Positions 41,874 to 52,834 of a stretch of DNA of 64,000 nucleotides are shown piece by piece (positions within the stretch are counted from its first letter, which is position 1; the number at the start of each line of letters is the position of its first letter). A program made the translations under genes and the position numbers. The stretch comes from Cyanobium usitatum str. Tous (lineage in GTDB: Bacteria; Cyanobacteriota; Cyanobacteriia; PCC-6307; Cyanobiaceae), in assembly GCF_963920485.1 (NCBI RefSeq), contig NZ_OY986431.1, positions 1,178,001-1,242,000 of the forward strand, written 5' to 3'. The notes under the pieces were generated by a model. The model was not told the DNA's origin. It searched no databases and was given only the letters and a program-made list of their open reading frames with translations.

Positions 41874-41929
41874 GTTATCGGCGTATTTTATAAGGCCAAA
41901 ACAAGGCATGAGGCCTTTCGACTGCGTCT

Positions 41930-42103
41930 ATGTCTGCGGTTCCCCACTCCAACCAATCCTGCGAACCCCAAGTGAGCACCACCTTGAAGTGGGCCAGTGA
42001 CGGCGAGCTTTCGGCCCTTGATTTGGAGCGGATATTGGCCAGGCTAAGTGCGGTTGATCCAGCAGCCCAGGCGCTCTCTAGCCAGCTCCAGACTCAAGCT
42101 TGA
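41930..42103 (+). CDS. Candidate 57-residue protein
   Basis: An ATG at 41930 opens a 57-codon frame ([40 protein letters not shown]) with an amphipathic, charged profile typical of small soluble proteins. Its last 10 bases overlap the 3' end of the ClC gene. A TATTTTATAAG stretch at 41884-41894 could be a promoter -10 region. Family unknown. Confidence 0.5.
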   Translation: MSAVPHSNQSCEPQVSTTLKWASDGELSALDLERILARLSAVDPAAQALSSQLQTQA

Positions 42104-44112
42104 TCCCAATCTTCAGCGGGTGTGAGCTGGCGCGCTAGGGCCCGGGCCATGCCATCGCGGCTGGCTAAGCCACGTAAAGAAGCAACCGGCAAACCCGGAT
42201 TGGGAAGTCCATGGGGTAGGGCTGCAGCCGCCGCCGCCGGCACATCAAAAACCGGCAATTGACGCAAGCCATTTGGCCTGAGCTGGTCTTCCAGCTGAGC
42301 TAGCTGGGCAGACATCGGCAGCCATACCAAGTCACCGCGGCGACAAGAGAGCAAGGTGGGCACCGGCAAAGATCCGTCGTCACTGAACTCCCGCTCGGCA
42401 CTTAGGGCCCGCTGCAGATCAGCCAGGGTGACCAGCCCCACCACCCAAGCCCCATCCGCCACCACCAGACATTGGCCGTGGGCCTCCACCAGCTGAACCA
42501 AGGCCTTTTGGGCTGGCAGCTCGGCTGGCAGCACTAGGGGGGCCTCGGGCTCGAAAGCCTCAGTCACCTGCAGGGCGGCCAACTGGCGGCGGCGATGCTC
42601 CTCTTGGGAGTCAGGCCCAAGTAAGCCCGGATCAGCCAGGCCCTGCCAGCGCTCCACCAAGGCAGCACTGAGGCCGGCGGCGGCCATCAGCGGCAGCACA
42701 ATTCGAATGTCGCGGGTGAGCTCAAACAGCAGCAGCAGGGCCGTCAGGGGAGCCCGGGCACTACCGGCCAGCACAGCTGCCATGCCCACCATGGCGTAGG
42801 CGGGAGGCTCAGCCACCGGCAGGTGCAGGCCACTATCACCAAGCAGCTGGCCGTAGCAGTTGCCGAGCACCGCTCCCAGGAATAGGGATGGGGCGAAGCC
42901 ACCGCCAACAAAGCCGGTGGCATTACTGATACCAGTGGCCAAAAGCTTGACGCCCAGCAATACCAGCAAGGTGAGCAGGGGCACGCCACCCTCGCTGCCA
43001 AGCAGGGCCTCAATCGTGTCGTAGCCGACACCCAGCACCTGGGGAAAACCGAGAGCCATCACACCCACACAGGCACCCCCCAGGGCCGTGGGCAGGCCTG
43101 GGGGCAGCTGGCCCAGCCAGGACTGCAGCCGCTCGCTACGGCCTGCGGCCAGCAGGCTCACCAGGGCCCAGGACATCAAGCTGGCCACCAGGCCTAACCC
43201 CAGATAAAGGGGCAACTCCAGCGGTGAACGCACCTCGTAAGCAGGCAGCCGCAAAATCGGTGTGTCGCCGAGCAGCAATTGGGTGACCAGCGAGGAAGCC
43301 ACAGCCGCCACCAGCACCGCACGCAAGCTGGGCCGCCCCTGAACGGCACTGAAGCTTCCTTCAAAAGCAAAAAACACGCCAGCAATGGGTGCCTTGAAGC
43401 CCGCCGCCAGACCTGCGGCCACTCCCGCGGCCACCAGGGCTTTCTGGCTCTGGGGCGAGAGCCCGCCGCGCAGGGCCACCCACAGTCCAATATTGCCGCC
43501 ACTCTCAACGCTGGGCCCCTCTGGGCCGAGGGAGGCACCACTGCCCAGGCTGATGGATGCGCCCAGCAGGCGCTGAAAGGGCAAGCGGGGCCGAGCGCTA
43601 ACGGCGCCATCGGCCATCGCCATCAGGCTGGGTAGGCCAGGGCCCAGGTCACCGCCATAGCGGCGCAAAAGGCCAACAGCCCAGCCCCCCAGGGTGGGCA
43701 CCACCACCACCGGCCAGAGACTGATCCAATCGGGCAGGGAGGAACCCGGCAGGGGCAACGGCTCAGGAATGGCTGGTGGCGGTGGCAGGAAGCCAAGCCC
43801 GCCGAGACCTACCTGAAGCAGGGCCCGCAGCGGTGTGCCCGCATCAGGAGCCACCACCAGCGGCAATTCGGGTGCCAACTCCGGCGGCTGGCTACGACCA
43901 ACTGTTAGGAGCCCCTCCACAAAAGGTCCAAACAGGCCGTTATTAATAAAGCCCAGCAATTCGTGGAAGGCCACCACTGCCAGACCCGTGAGCACCCCAA
44001 TCAGGGCAGCCCAGGCCAGCAGATTCCATTGATAGGGAAGGGCGCGTGCCTCGGCTTCAACGGGGCTGGCGGCGACTGACGCTGGTTCAGGCTTCGGGCC
44101 GGACAGTTGCAA
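42094..44112 (-). CDS. ClC-type chloride channel/transporter with CBS domains
   Basis: A 672-residue ClC protein. Selectivity-filter blocks are [20 protein letters not shown] (the conserved gating Glu in GPEGP), and [19 protein letters not shown]. About 10-12 helices run to residue ~450. The C-terminus has a CBS pair ([32 protein letters not shown]). It carries chloride, or exchanges it for protons. Its start overlaps the end of hemC by 26 bases, so they are cotranscribed. Confidence 0.92.
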   Translation of the reverse strand: MQLSGPKPEPASVAASPVEAEARALPYQWNLLAWAALIGVLTGLAVVAFHELLGFINNGLFGPFVEGLLTVGRSQPPELAPELPLVVAPDAGTPLRALLQVGLGGLGFLPPPPAIPEPLPLPGSSLPDWISLWPVVVVPTLGGWAVGLLRRYGGDLGPGLPSLMAMADGAVSARPRLPFQRLLGASISLGSGASLGPEGPSVESGGNIGLWVALRGGLSPQSQKALVAAGVAAGLAAGFKAPIAGVFFAFEGSFSAVQGRPSLRAVLVAAVASSLVTQLLLGDTPILRLPAYEVRSPLELPLYLGLGLVASLMSWALVSLLAAGRSERLQSWLGQLPPGLPTALGGACVGVMALGFPQVLGVGYDTIEALLGSEGGVPLLTLLVLLGVKLLATGISNATGFVGGGFAPSLFLGAVLGNCYGQLLGDSGLHLPVAEPPAYAMVGMAAVLAGSARAPLTALLLLFELTRDIRIVLPLMAAAGLSAALVERWQGLADPGLLGPDSQEEHRRRQLAALQVTEAFEPEAPLVLPAELPAQKALVQLVEAHGQCLVVADGAWVVGLVTLADLQRALSAEREFSDDGSLPVPTLLSCRRGDLVWLPMSAQLAQLEDQLRPNGLRQLPVFDVPAAAAAALPHGLPNPGLPVASLRGLASRDGMARALARQLTPAEDWDQA

Positions 44113-45037
44113 AAATCTCCTCCAGGATCTCGCCTGCGCCCTGGGCCTTCAAAGCATGGGCAAGGGCGATACCAATGGCCTCAGGGTCAGCCTGGGGACC
44201 GCAAGCCTCATCGCGAATCAGGCGCAGGCCGTCGATGCTTGCCACCATGCCCGTTAATACAAGCGTATCGCCATCGAAACGGCTGTTAACGCCGATGGGC
44301 ACCTGACAGCCCCCCTCCAACTCACGCAAAAAGGCTCGCTCAGCCAGGCAGCGACGGGCGGTGGGCTGGTGCTCCAACACCTTGATCTGCTCGAGCACGG
44401 CGGCATCTCCCTCGCGGCACTCAATACCCAAGGCACCCTGGCCAACGGCGTGAAGGGAGATGGAGGGGTCGATCAGCTCATGGATGCGATCCCCCAAACC
44501 CAGCCGTCCCAAACCAGCGGCCGCCAGGATCAGGCAGTCGTACTCACCGGCATCAAGTTTCTCCAGTCGGGTGATTACGTTGCCGCGCACATCCTTGAAG
44601 CTGAGGTGCGGGAAGTGGTGGCGCAGCTGGGCTAGACGGCGCAGGGAACTGGTGCCCACCACGGCACCAGCGGGCAGGGTTGCCAGGCTCTTATCGCGGT
44701 GCTGTTCATGCACCACCAAAGCGTCGGCGGGATCTTCCCGCTCAGTGATGCAGCCAAGCATCAGCCCCTCGGGCAGGTTGGTTGGCAGATCCTTGAGGCT
44801 ATGGACGGCGATATCAGCCTGTCCAACAAGCATCTGAGCCTCTAACTCCTTGGTAAACAGGCCCTTGTCGCCGATCTTGGCGAGGGCCACATCGAGGATC
44901 TTGTCCCCCTGGGTGGCCATCGCTTCGATCGTGATCTCCAGGCCGTTGTGGGCCTGGATCAGTTCATCGCGCACCCAATTGGTTTGCACCATGGCCAGCT
45001 GGCTGCGGCGGGAGGCGATGCGCAGGGGGTTGGCCAT
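44087..45037 (-). CDS. hemC: Porphobilinogen deaminase (hydroxymethylbilane synthase)
   Basis: A 316-residue enzyme of tetrapyrrole synthesis. It polymerises four porphobilinogens into hydroxymethylbilane using a dipyrromethane cofactor. Visible blocks are [41 protein letters not shown] and the cofactor cysteine in [11 protein letters not shown]. It feeds chlorophyll, haem and B12 synthesis. The ATG at 45037 is used. The ClC gene follows with an overlap, and DUF1824 precedes by 25 bases. Confidence 0.96.
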   Translation of the reverse strand: MANPLRIASRRSQLAMVQTNWVRDELIQAHNGLEITIEAMATQGDKILDVALAKIGDKGLFTKELEAQMLVGQADIAVHSLKDLPTNLPEGLMLGCITEREDPADALVVHEQHRDKSLATLPAGAVVGTSSLRRLAQLRHHFPHLSFKDVRGNVITRLEKLDAGEYDCLILAAAGLGRLGLGDRIHELIDPSISLHAVGQGALGIECREGDAAVLEQIKVLEHQPTARRCLAERAFLRELEGGCQVPIGVNSRFDGDTLVLTGMVASIDGLRLIRDEACGPQADPEAIGIALAHALKAQGAGEILEEIFATVRPEA

Positions 45038-45062
45038 CAGGGGCAGATCACAGCCACTCAGA

Positions 45063-45461
45063 TTAAGGGCCGAAGAAATCAAGGGGCAATGGGCCCCAGG
45101 TGTCTTCTGCGGCCGTATCTGCTGAACAGTGGCCGCTGATCAAAAGGCCCTCACCTAAACCGGTTTCAGCGCGCACCTGGAAGCGACCGCTGTTCTGGTT
45201 GGCCTTAAGGAAGACCGGACCCTCGATCGAATCGAGGGCTACACCGGCTGGATCTAGCTCCAATTGCGACCAGCCCAGAGCCGTTTCAACTTGACGCAGG
45301 CAGGTCACCGCTGATGCTGCAGAAGCGGCCATCACCCCCGCCGTAAACCAGTCGCAGCGAGCAAGCAGCGGCTCAAGCTCTAGCCGTAACGCCGAGCAGG
45401 CTGCTGGGTCAAGCGAAGGAGCAGTGCGCAGCCCCCGCAGGGATGCCAGGCCCTGACTCAC
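45063..45461 (-). CDS. DUF1824 family protein
   Basis: A 132-residue cyanobacterial protein of DUF1824: the [20 protein letters not shown] region and the C-terminal [22 protein letters not shown] are the family marks. Function unknown. Its start overlaps the rpoD stop by four bases, so it is read with rpoD. Confidence 0.85.
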   Translation of the reverse strand: MSQGLASLRGLRTAPSLDPAACSALRLELEPLLARCDWFTAGVMAASAASAVTCLRQVETALGWSQLELDPAGVALDSIEGPVFLKANQNSGRFQVRAETGLGEGLLISGHCSADTAAEDTWGPLPLDFFGP

Positions 45462-46819
45462 TTGATGTACTCCTTGAGCACGCCGTTGCGGTTGGGGTGG
45501 CGCAGCTTGCGCAGGGCCTTGGCTTCAATTTGACGAATGCGCTCCCTGGTGACATCAAAGATCTGGCCGATCTCTTCAAGGGTCTTCATGCGGCCGTCGT
45601 CCAGGCCGTAGCGCAGACGCAGTACGTCCCGCTCCCTGGGGCTGAGGGTGGCCAGCACGCCCTCAAGGTCCTCGCGCAGCAGGTTCTTGGCCACGTCCTG
45701 CTCAGGGTTTTCGATATCGGCCTCGATGAAGTCACCGAGGCGGGAATCCTCCTCTTTGCCGATCGGCGTTTCCAGGGAGATGGGCAGCTGGGCGCTCTTG
45801 GCGATGAAGCGCAGCTTCTCGATGGTCATTTCCATCGATTCGGCGATCTCCTCCTCGGTGGGCTTGCGGCCAAATTCCTGGGAGAGGGTTTTGGTGGTTT
45901 TCTTGATCCGCGAGATCGTTTCGTAGAGGTGCACCGGCAGGCGGATGGTGCGGCTCTGGTCGGCGATGGCCCGGGTGATGGCCTGGCGGATCCACCAGGT
46001 GGCATAGGTGGAAAATTTATATCCCTTTTCGTGGTCGAATTTCTCGGCAGCCCGGATCAAGCCGAGGGAACCCTCCTGAATCAAGTCCTGGAAGCTCAGG
46101 CCCCGATTCATATATTTCTTAGCGATCGATACCACCAGGCGCAGGTTTGACTGCACCATCTTTTCCTTGGCACGGCGGCCAAGCATCAGCCGGCGGCGGA
46201 ACTTGATGGAGGGCATCTCCACCAATGCCGCCCATTCCTTGTTGTCGGGCTGGCGGCCGTGATCGGCCTCAAACTGAGCGGCGATCTCCTCGAGCTGGAG
46301 CAGATCGGCGATCTTGCGGGCTAGCTCGATCTCCTCATCGGGCCGGAGCAGGCGGATGCGGCCGATCTCCTGGAGATAAACCCGAATCGAGTCCTCGGTG
46401 TAGACACCTTTAGGCCCCACCTTGATGCTGGCGAGGGCCTTGGCTGCCTTCTCGTCCTTCTCGGCCGAGCTGCCAGATGGGCCTAGATCGTCGGCATCGC
46501 CTTGCGCGGCGGTATCGACAGGAGCCTCAATCTTGGCCTTGGCCGCAGGGGATTTAGGCGCTGAGGATTTGCTTGCGGCCGCCTTTGCTTTTGGCGCAGC
46601 CTTTGCCTTGGCAGCAGCTGTCGCTTTAGAAGCAGCCGGGGCTTTGGTGGCAGCCTTGGCTTTGGGAGCAGCAGTTCCCTTGGCAGCAGCCGGGGCCTTG
46701 GCAGCAGCTTTTGCTTTTGGCGCAGCCTTCTTCGGCTTAACTTGCACCTCTTCACCGGCCGCCGTGGCCACCATCAAGATTTCCGGGGTTGCTTTCGGCT
46801 GGGCAGCAGCGGGGCTCAT
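45458..46819 (-). CDS. rpoD: Principal sigma factor RpoD
   Basis: A 453-residue group-1 sigma-70 factor. Regions visible: 1.2 ([16 protein letters not shown]), 2.1-2.4 ([40 protein letters not shown]), 3 ([12 protein letters not shown]) and 4 ([20 protein letters not shown] and [20 protein letters not shown]). The first 110 residues are Lys/Ala/Pro repeats resembling histone H1 tails, found in picocyanobacterial RpoD. It directs core RNA polymerase to housekeeping promoters. The ATG at 46819 is used. Confidence 0.96.
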   Translation of the reverse strand: MSPAAAQPKATPEILMVATAAGEEVQVKPKKAAPKAKAAAKAPAAAKGTAAPKAKAATKAPAASKATAAAKAKAAPKAKAAASKSSAPKSPAAKAKIEAPVDTAAQGDADDLGPSGSSAEKDEKAAKALASIKVGPKGVYTEDSIRVYLQEIGRIRLLRPDEEIELARKIADLLQLEEIAAQFEADHGRQPDNKEWAALVEMPSIKFRRRLMLGRRAKEKMVQSNLRLVVSIAKKYMNRGLSFQDLIQEGSLGLIRAAEKFDHEKGYKFSTYATWWIRQAITRAIADQSRTIRLPVHLYETISRIKKTTKTLSQEFGRKPTEEEIAESMEMTIEKLRFIAKSAQLPISLETPIGKEEDSRLGDFIEADIENPEQDVAKNLLREDLEGVLATLSPRERDVLRLRYGLDDGRMKTLEEIGQIFDVTRERIRQIEAKALRKLRHPNRNGVLKEYIK

Positions 46820-47244
46820 AGGTAACGAAAACGAAACAACAAAACAAATGGGCGGAAACGCATCACCTCAAATCGCATCTAGCTATCTCCTGCCAGCAAC
46901 CGGCAAAAAATCGTTCCAGCCATTTCGGGATTAGCCGTAGGAGCTGGTGCAAGACCACGAAAGCGGGAAGGAAACCTCTGAAACGGTGGTAGTCGGCAGG
47001 GAAATGTCGAGCGACCCGGCAAAAAGCAAGGGGTCGGTGGCCGAGGCCTGGGAGGGGTGGCCGAGGCCTAGACAGGGCGGCCGAGGCCTAGACAGGGCTG
47101 ACAGGGGTGGTCGCAGACCGGGAGGCCGAATGGTGGGAGGCTGGCTCCCGGGGTCTCACTTCAGGTCTTCCCGCTGGACGGAACTCTGTTTGGTTCCGAC
47201 GGCAGTCTTTGAACTGCCCAACATTCACATCCTAAGAATGGGTT
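46820..47244. other. Intergenic region between rpoD and priA
   Basis: A 425-base divergent spacer with no gene that I can support. It must hold the rpoD and priA promoters. It contains a 3-copy tandem repeat (47039-47098). No clear -10/-35 was identified. Confidence 0.5.
47039..47098. repeat. 20-bp tandem repeat, three copies, in the rpoD-priA spacer
   Basis: Three units of 20 bp, each starting GGCCGAGGCCT, at 47039-47058, 47059-47078 and 47079-47098; the second and third are identical, the first differs at a few bases. It is a short, GC-rich, non-coding repeat close to the priA start. Confidence 0.85.
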
Positions 47245-49476
47245 GTGACCTTTGCAAGCTTGTCGATCCCCTGGTTGCAGATCTGGCTCGAAGCCGGGCG
47301 GGAAGGCCAGGTATTCACCTACGCCAACTGCCCCGAAACCCCAGCAGGGATTGGGGATTTGGTGCGGGTGAAGCTGCAGGGACGTCCGCACACTGGGCTG
47401 GTGGTGGGCTGGCTTGATCAATTACCCGCCAGTCTCAGCAGCAAGCGAATACAACCAATCCAGGAGGTTTGGCAGCGGGCTGCCGTAGATCCTGATTGGC
47501 AAAACTTAATGTCAAGCGTGGCGGCGGAGTGCCACACAAGTCTGTTCAAAACTCTAAAAAGCGCCCTGCCCCCTGGCTGGCTTGGCCAGCGCAACCAGGG
47601 GCCCAGCAAGCCAAGCCGCCCAATCTGGCTGGTGGAGCGCTCGCAGGCAGCACTCCCGGGCCAGCCCCTCACCGAGCGCCAGCAGCAACTGCTTGAGCAC
47701 CTTGATCGCCATAGCGGGCCAGTGCCCCTGCGGGATCTTTGTGGTGAGGCTGGCTTCAGCCGCGCCGTGCTCAAGGGGCTAGAGGTTCGGGGTCTGGTGC
47801 AGCGCCTTCAGGCTCCCCCAGAGGGAAGGGGAGCTGGTCTCGCACCGGCCCACTGGCCTGCCCTGACAGAAGCCCAGGCCGCTGCAGTAGGGGCCCTGGC
47901 CGGTGCCCCAGCGGGCGCAGAATTTTTGCTCTGGGGTGTAACAGGCGCTGGCAAAACTGAGGTGTATCTGCGGGCGGCCGCTCAGGCCCTGGAGGCGGGG
48001 CAGGCCACCCTCCTACTCACCCCCGAGATTGGCCTAATTCCCCAGTTGCTCGACCGGGCACGGGAACGCTTCGGCTACCGGGTGGTGGAGTTCCACAGCG
48101 GCCTTTCCGACGGTGCCCGGGTGGCGGTCTGGCGCCGCTGCCTGGAGCGAGAAGCGGTGGTGGTGGTGGGTACCCGCTCAGCAATCTTTCTGCCCATGCC
48201 CAGGCTGGGCCTGATCGTGCTCGATGAGGAACACGACAGCTCCTACAAGCAGGACAGCCCGATGCCCTGCTATCACGCCCGCGACGTAGCTCGCCTACGG
48301 GCCAAGCAAAGCGGAGCGCGGCTGGTGCTCGGCAGTGCCACCCCCTCGCTCGAGAGTTGGCTGAGCTGTCAATCCCCCCAACCAGCCACTCGCCTCCTAC
48401 GACTACCGGAGCGGATTGGTTCGCGGCCCCTGCCTGCCGTACGGGTGATCGACATGCGCCACGAGCTCGCGGACGGCCACCGCAGCCTGATCAGCCGGGC
48501 CCTGATGGGGCGCTTAGAGCAGCTGCAGGAGAAGGGCGAACAGGCTGTTGTGCTGGTGCCCCGCCGGGGCTACCGAGCCTTCCTGAGCTGTCGCAGCTGC
48601 GGTGAAGCGGTGCTCTGCCCCAACTGCGACGTGGCCCTCACCGTGCACCGCTCCAAAGGGGGCCAGGAATGGCTGCGCTGCCACTGGTGCGACCACCGCG
48701 CCGAGCTGGGCAATCGCTGCGGCCACTGCGGCTCCACGGCCTTCAAACCCTTCGGCGCGGGCACCCAGCGGGTGATGGAGCAGCTGGCAACCGAGCTTGA
48801 AGGGTTGCGCCTGCTGCGCTTTGACCGTGACACCACCCGGGGCCGCGACGGCCACCGCCGCCTGCTCGATCGCTTCGCCCAGGGGGAAGCCGACGTATTG
48901 GTAGGCACCCAGATGCTGGCCAAGGGCATGGACCTACCCCGGGTCACGCTCGCGGCGGTATTGGCGGCAGATGGGCTTTTGCATCGCCCCGATCTGCGCT
49001 CCTCCGAGCAGTGCCTGCAATTGCTGTTGCAATTAGCGGGCCGGGCGGGCCGCGGCGAAAAACCGGGCGAGGTGCTGGTGCAGACCTACAGCCCCGACCA
49101 TCCGGTGATTCGCCACCTGGTGGATGGGCGCTACGAGCTGTTTTTGGCCGAGGAGATCCAGATGCGGCGCCAGGGTGGCCTGGTGCCCTTCAGCCGGGCC
49201 TGCCTGCTGCGACTGAGCGGACCAAGTGCCAGCGGCACGGCAACCGCCGCCGCCGCCTTAGCAGAGAGAATCCGTAGCCAGGTGGAGGCAGCCGGATGGC
49301 TGTTGATTGGTCCCGCCCCGGCCCCGGTAGCCCGGGTAGCGGGCAAGAGTCGCTGGCAGCTGTTGCTGCATGGTCCCGCCGGCCAGCCCCTGCCCTTGCC
49401 AACTGAAAGCCTGCTGCGGGAGGGGCTGCCAGCGGGGGTGGGTCTGGCGATCGACCCCGACCCCCTCAGCCTTTGA
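47245..49476 (+). CDS. priA: Primosomal protein PriA (replication restart helicase)
   Basis: A 743-residue DEAH-type helicase. Walker A is WGVTGAGKTEVYLRA, the DEAH-type motif reads LDEEHDSSYKQ, and the zinc-binding cysteines CRSCGEAVLCPNC and CHWC...CGHCGS are all present. The helicase C-terminal block is VGTQMLAKGMDLPRV. It reloads the replisome at stalled forks. The N-terminal 3'-end-binding domain is intact. It starts at GTG 47245. Confidence 0.95.
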   Translation: MTFASLSIPWLQIWLEAGREGQVFTYANCPETPAGIGDLVRVKLQGRPHTGLVVGWLDQLPASLSSKRIQPIQEVWQRAAVDPDWQNLMSSVAAECHTSLFKTLKSALPPGWLGQRNQGPSKPSRPIWLVERSQAALPGQPLTERQQQLLEHLDRHSGPVPLRDLCGEAGFSRAVLKGLEVRGLVQRLQAPPEGRGAGLAPAHWPALTEAQAAAVGALAGAPAGAEFLLWGVTGAGKTEVYLRAAAQALEAGQATLLLTPEIGLIPQLLDRARERFGYRVVEFHSGLSDGARVAVWRRCLEREAVVVVGTRSAIFLPMPRLGLIVLDEEHDSSYKQDSPMPCYHARDVARLRAKQSGARLVLGSATPSLESWLSCQSPQPATRLLRLPERIGSRPLPAVRVIDMRHELADGHRSLISRALMGRLEQLQEKGEQAVVLVPRRGYRAFLSCRSCGEAVLCPNCDVALTVHRSKGGQEWLRCHWCDHRAELGNRCGHCGSTAFKPFGAGTQRVMEQLATELEGLRLLRFDRDTTRGRDGHRRLLDRFAQGEADVLVGTQMLAKGMDLPRVTLAAVLAADGLLHRPDLRSSEQCLQLLLQLAGRAGRGEKPGEVLVQTYSPDHPVIRHLVDGRYELFLAEEIQMRRQGGLVPFSRACLLRLSGPSASGTATAAAALAERIRSQVEAAGWLLIGPAPAPVARVAGKSRWQLLLHGPAGQPLPLPTESLLREGLPAGVGLAIDPDPLSL

Positions 49477-49485
49477 GCACCGCTC

Positions 49486-50604
49486 TCAAGCCGGTAGTTC
49501 CGGCAGGCCGAAGCCCAGCAGACGCCGCAGCCGCTCCAGGGCCAGCACCAGCACTAGGGCAAGGGCAATCAGGGCGCCGCCAATGCCAAGACCACTCCAG
49601 CGCCAGCAGCTGAGCTGCAGGGTATTGCTGGCGCCAAAGCGCAGGGGCCAGTGCAGGGCAGCTCGTCCTGAAATCGCCGCAGCGGGCTCGGGACTGGCCA
49701 GGCGGACAGCCGCAGGGGTCACAGGGGCCAGGTCGATGGCGGCGCTGAAGCCCGGCAGAGCACTGAGCCCCCGCAGGTCCACTGCCAGCTCAAGGCTTTG
49801 GCGCACCCCCAGCAGCCAATTGCGCTCCCGCAGCTGGAAGTGGGGCGGCGGCAGGACCACACCGGCCAGATCCGCTGCCGCGCCCAGGTTCGCTGCCAGC
49901 AGGGCAAGGGCCTCGGGCGCTGCTAGCACCGGGCTCTCCAGGCGCTGGTGAAAGCCGTCAGCGCCAGCAGATGGCTCGGGCTGCTTGGCCGGGTGAAATC
50001 CCTGGCTCAGCAAGCTGCGGCCAAACTGACGGGCCCAAGGCTCAGGTTGGCTACCGGGGCTCGATAGACCATGGGCGATCTGCAGCCTGCCCGGCCCCTT
50101 AAAGGTCAACTCGCTGCGCACCTCGGTGCAGCCGCCGAGCAGCAGCGTCAGCAGCAACAGCAAAACGGCCAGCACAGCGAAGCCCACTGGCGCCCTGGTT
50201 GGCCCCACCGGTGGAGCTGGCGGCGGTGGCGGTTTGTTGGAGCGGCGGCCGCGGGCAAGCTGCTGCATCTGGCCGCCCATGGCCTCGGCCGAGCCCAGAT
50301 CGGGCAGGGTGATCGACCATTCGCGGGGGCGCTCGAGGGCCGGTGCCTCCAGCACGGTGAGTAGGTCTATGGCCTGAGCCCGCAGGCTGGCATCACGGCA
50401 GCGCTTGATCAGCCGGCAACACAGGATCGCCCGGCCGTTGTCGCCCCGCCCCATCCAGGCGGTGGCGAGCAGCAGCTGAATCTCAGCGCCGGTGGCGGTG
50501 GTAGCAGGATGTTCACTGGTGAGGGGTTCCAGCAGGCGTACAACCTGGCCGTAATCGCCCCGCTCGAGGGCTGCACGGGCTGCAGCCAACTGGTCTTCAG
50601 CCAT
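49486..50604 (-). CDS. DUF3153 family protein with N-terminal helical repeat and membrane anchor
   Basis: A 372-residue protein. The N-terminal part (about 1-130) is helical and tetratricopeptide-like ([20 protein letters not shown]). A hydrophobic segment ([18 protein letters not shown]) then resembles a lipobox, and the DUF3153 domain follows. A second helix ([16 protein letters not shown]) lies near the C-terminus. Function unknown; homologues occur in cyanobacteria and plastids. The ATG at 50604 overlaps the end of argB by eight bases, so it is cotranscribed. Confidence 0.8.
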   Translation of the reverse strand: MAEDQLAAARAALERGDYGQVVRLLEPLTSEHPATTATGAEIQLLLATAWMGRGDNGRAILCCRLIKRCRDASLRAQAIDLLTVLEAPALERPREWSITLPDLGSAEAMGGQMQQLARGRRSNKPPPPPAPPVGPTRAPVGFAVLAVLLLLLTLLLGGCTEVRSELTFKGPGRLQIAHGLSSPGSQPEPWARQFGRSLLSQGFHPAKQPEPSAGADGFHQRLESPVLAAPEALALLAANLGAAADLAGVVLPPPHFQLRERNWLLGVRQSLELAVDLRGLSALPGFSAAIDLAPVTPAAVRLASPEPAAAISGRAALHWPLRFGASNTLQLSCWRWSGLGIGGALIALALVLVLALERLRRLLGFGLPELPA

Positions 50605-51478
50605 GGCTGACGCGCTGGCTGCCCACCACCATGGTGCCGATCCCCGAATCGGTGAATACCTCCAGCAACAGGGCGTGGGGCACCCTGCCATCGACGATGT
50701 GGGCCGCCGCCACTCCCTGGGCCAGGGCCCGGATGCAGCACTCGGTCTTCGGGGTCATGCCGCCTGCCACCACACCGTCATGGATTAGTTGGCGTGCGTC
50801 CGCCAGGGTCAGCTGACGAATTAGGGAGTCAGGATCGTGGCGATCCTTCAAAATCCCTGCCGTGTCGGTGAGCAGGATCAGCTTCTCGGCCTGTAAAGCC
50901 GCGGCCAGTTCACCGGCCACCGTATCGGCATTGATGTTATGGGCCTGGCCCTCAGCATCGGCGGCCACACTCGAAATCACCGGGATGTAGCCGGCATCAA
51001 GCAGGGGAAAAAGCACTGCCGGATCTACTGCCGCCACCTCTCCCACCAGCCCATTTACTCCGCCGGCGTAGGTGCGGGCCCGCACCAAGGAGCCATCGCT
51101 GCCGCAAAGTCCCACGGCCCGGCCACCCACCTGATTGAGGCCGTTAACAATATTTTTGTTGACCCGGCCTACCAGCACCATCTCCACCACGTCCATGGTT
51201 TCCGGAGTGGTGACCCGCAAACCATTACGGAATTCGGGCTCTATTTGGAGGCGATTCAGCCAGTCATTGATCTCCGGGCCGCCGCCATGAACCACCACCG
51301 GCTGCACCCCCACCGAGGCCAGCAGCACCACGTCGCGGTAGACCGCTTCGCGAAGCTCCGCTTGCACCATTGCCGCGCCGCCGTACTTGACCACCACCCG
51401 GCGGCCCGCGAAGCGCTGGATGTAAGGAAGGGCCTCACTTAGGACCGACACCCTCAGGGTGTCCTGGCTGCTGATCAA
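50597..51478 (-). CDS. argB: Acetylglutamate kinase
   Basis: A 293-residue amino-acid kinase: [10 protein letters not shown] (phosphate-binding Lys), [26 protein letters not shown] and [15 protein letters not shown]. It phosphorylates N-acetylglutamate, the controlled step of arginine synthesis. In cyanobacteria this enzyme is activated by PII, through the T-loop and its Ser49. The only PII gene in this window lacks Ser49 and is far away. TTG at 51478 or GTG at 51451 may be the start. Confidence 0.94.
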   Translation of the reverse strand: MISSQDTLRVSVLSEALPYIQRFAGRRVVVKYGGAAMVQAELREAVYRDVVLLASVGVQPVVVHGGGPEINDWLNRLQIEPEFRNGLRVTTPETMDVVEMVLVGRVNKNIVNGLNQVGGRAVGLCGSDGSLVRARTYAGGVNGLVGEVAAVDPAVLFPLLDAGYIPVISSVAADAEGQAHNINADTVAGELAAALQAEKLILLTDTAGILKDRHDPDSLIRQLTLADARQLIHDGVVAGGMTPKTECCIRALAQGVAAAHIVDGRVPHALLLEVFTDSGIGTMVVGSQRVSHG

Positions 51479-51516
51479 GGTTTCGCTTCTCGATGGGGCA
51501 GATGGATTAAGCGGTC

Positions 51517-52065
51517 TTAGCTAGCGCTGGGCTCGGGCACCAGAGCCAGACTGAATTCATCGCGGCGCTCGGGCTTGATGTCGGCACTCAAACCGGGGCC
51601 AAAGAAGCGGCCCAGCCGATCAGCGCGGGCCTGCCAGCGATCCAGGGGCACCCCTTCGCAGCGAAAGCGCAGGCGCAAGCCATAGCGGCCATCGCAGTCG
51701 AGCTCCTCAACGCTCAGCAGCTGGGGCGGAGCGTCCTCGTCCCAGAGCTTGAGCACCTCCAGAGAGCTTTCCAGATGGGCTTTCTGGCCATAACGCCAGC
51801 GATCTACATCGGCCAGCAGCTTGCGCAGGGGCTCGCTCTCCGGCAGGTCCCGCAATTGCTTGAAACGGGGGGCCGGCGTGAGTCGCTTAGGTGGAGGCAG
51901 CTCAGAGGATTTCAAGGCCAACCCCCCCAACAGGATCGGAATGCCGTAGAAGATGGTGGGCAGGCTGAGATTGGGGATATCGGTGGCGTAGGCGATCGTG
52001 CCGATGACCGTGAGCACAGCCCCCGCGATGGTCACGAGGCTGCCTGGTGAGAGAAGTGCTTGCAT
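51517..52065 (-). CDS. DUF2854 family membrane protein
   Basis: A 182-residue protein with two N-terminal membrane helices ([36 protein letters not shown]) and a soluble C-terminal domain ([34 protein letters not shown]). This matches the cyanobacterial and plastid DUF2854 family. Function unknown. The ATG at 52065 has GGAGG just before it; the open frame is longer by 29 codons. Confidence 0.84.
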   Translation of the reverse strand: MQALLSPGSLVTIAGAVLTVIGTIAYATDIPNLSLPTIFYGIPILLGGLALKSSELPPPKRLTPAPRFKQLRDLPESEPLRKLLADVDRWRYGQKAHLESSLEVLKLWDEDAPPQLLSVEELDCDGRYGLRLRFRCEGVPLDRWQARADRLGRFFGPGLSADIKPERRDEFSLALVPEPSAS

Positions 52066-52087
52066 ACCTCCATCTTCCTTGATGCCC

Positions 52088-52291
52088 ATGGCGGATGCGA
52101 CCACCAGCCGACCCAGCGAAACCGGCACCGCCGAACTGATCAGCAACCTCAAGAGCGACCGGCTTTGGTTATTGCGCCAGATTGATGCGGGTCGTTGGCC
52201 CCAATGGCGCCTTGATCTAGCCGCCCTGGAGCGGGAGCTGGGCCAGCTGCTCGATCAATTGAGCGACGCTGATTCCAGCGCCGACGCCTAG
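52088..52291 (+). CDS. Small helical protein of unknown function
   Basis: A 67-residue protein, mostly helical (ELISNLKSDRLWLLRQIDAG, LAALERELGQLLDQLS). It starts at ATG 52088, or two codons earlier at 52082. It diverges from DUF2854 and converges with the ssb gene. No family recognised. Confidence 0.6.
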   Translation: MADATTSRPSETGTAELISNLKSDRLWLLRQIDAGRWPQWRLDLAALERELGQLLDQLSDADSSADA

Positions 52292-52314
52292 CCCTGGAAA
52301 GGGCCAACCCAGGA

Positions 52315-52803
52315 TTAAAAAGGAATGTCGTCGTCGTCAGGCAGATCAGGCACCAGCGGGGAGGTATTCCAGGTGGGGGGCTGGGCACCTGCCGGCGCCG
52401 CTGGAGCAGCTGGAGCCGGGGGTGCCGCCGCTGGGGCACGGCGCTGGGGCGCAGGCGCAGTTGCGGCAGCTGGATTGACAGCCGGACTGCTAGTGGCGCC
52501 AGGGCCCATGCCGTGCAGCCGGGCCAGGGTGAATTCAGCGCGCTTTTCCTTGACGCCGTCCTGACGGGTAACGGTATTCATGCGCAGCCGGCCCTCGAGC
52601 ATCAGCCGCTGGCCAACCTGCACCCGGTTCTGGAGCTCTTGGGCCAAATTGCCCCAGCCGACCACCTTCAATTGACCCGGGGGATCATCGGGACGCAGGC
52701 CATCTATCTGGACAGCCATCTCCGCCACCGGCGTCTGATTGTCCTGGGTGTAACGCACCTGGGGCGCTTCCAGCACCTCAACCTCGAGCAGACAGTGATT
52801 CAC
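52315..52803 (-). CDS. ssb: Single-stranded DNA-binding protein (Ycf41-like group)
   Basis: About 162 residues. The OB-fold has LLEVEVLEAPQVRYTQDNQT, LKVVGWGNLAQELQNRVQVG and LEGRLRMNT. A Pro/Ala-rich linker leads to the C-terminal acidic tip DDDDIPF, the partner-binding tail of SSB. The N-terminal block is that of the chloroplast/cyanobacterial Ycf41 group. GTG at 52803 gives the normal start; a 9-residue-longer form is possible. It diverges from cobK. Confidence 0.87.
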   Translation of the reverse strand: MNHCLLEVEVLEAPQVRYTQDNQTPVAEMAVQIDGLRPDDPPGQLKVVGWGNLAQELQNRVQVGQRLMLEGRLRMNTVTRQDGVKEKRAEFTLARLHGMGPGATSSPAVNPAAATAPAPQRRAPAAAPPAPAAPAAPAGAQPPTWNTSPLVPDLPDDDDIPF

Positions 52804-52834
52804 TCCCAGGCAACCATTGGTGGATCCCATCCTG

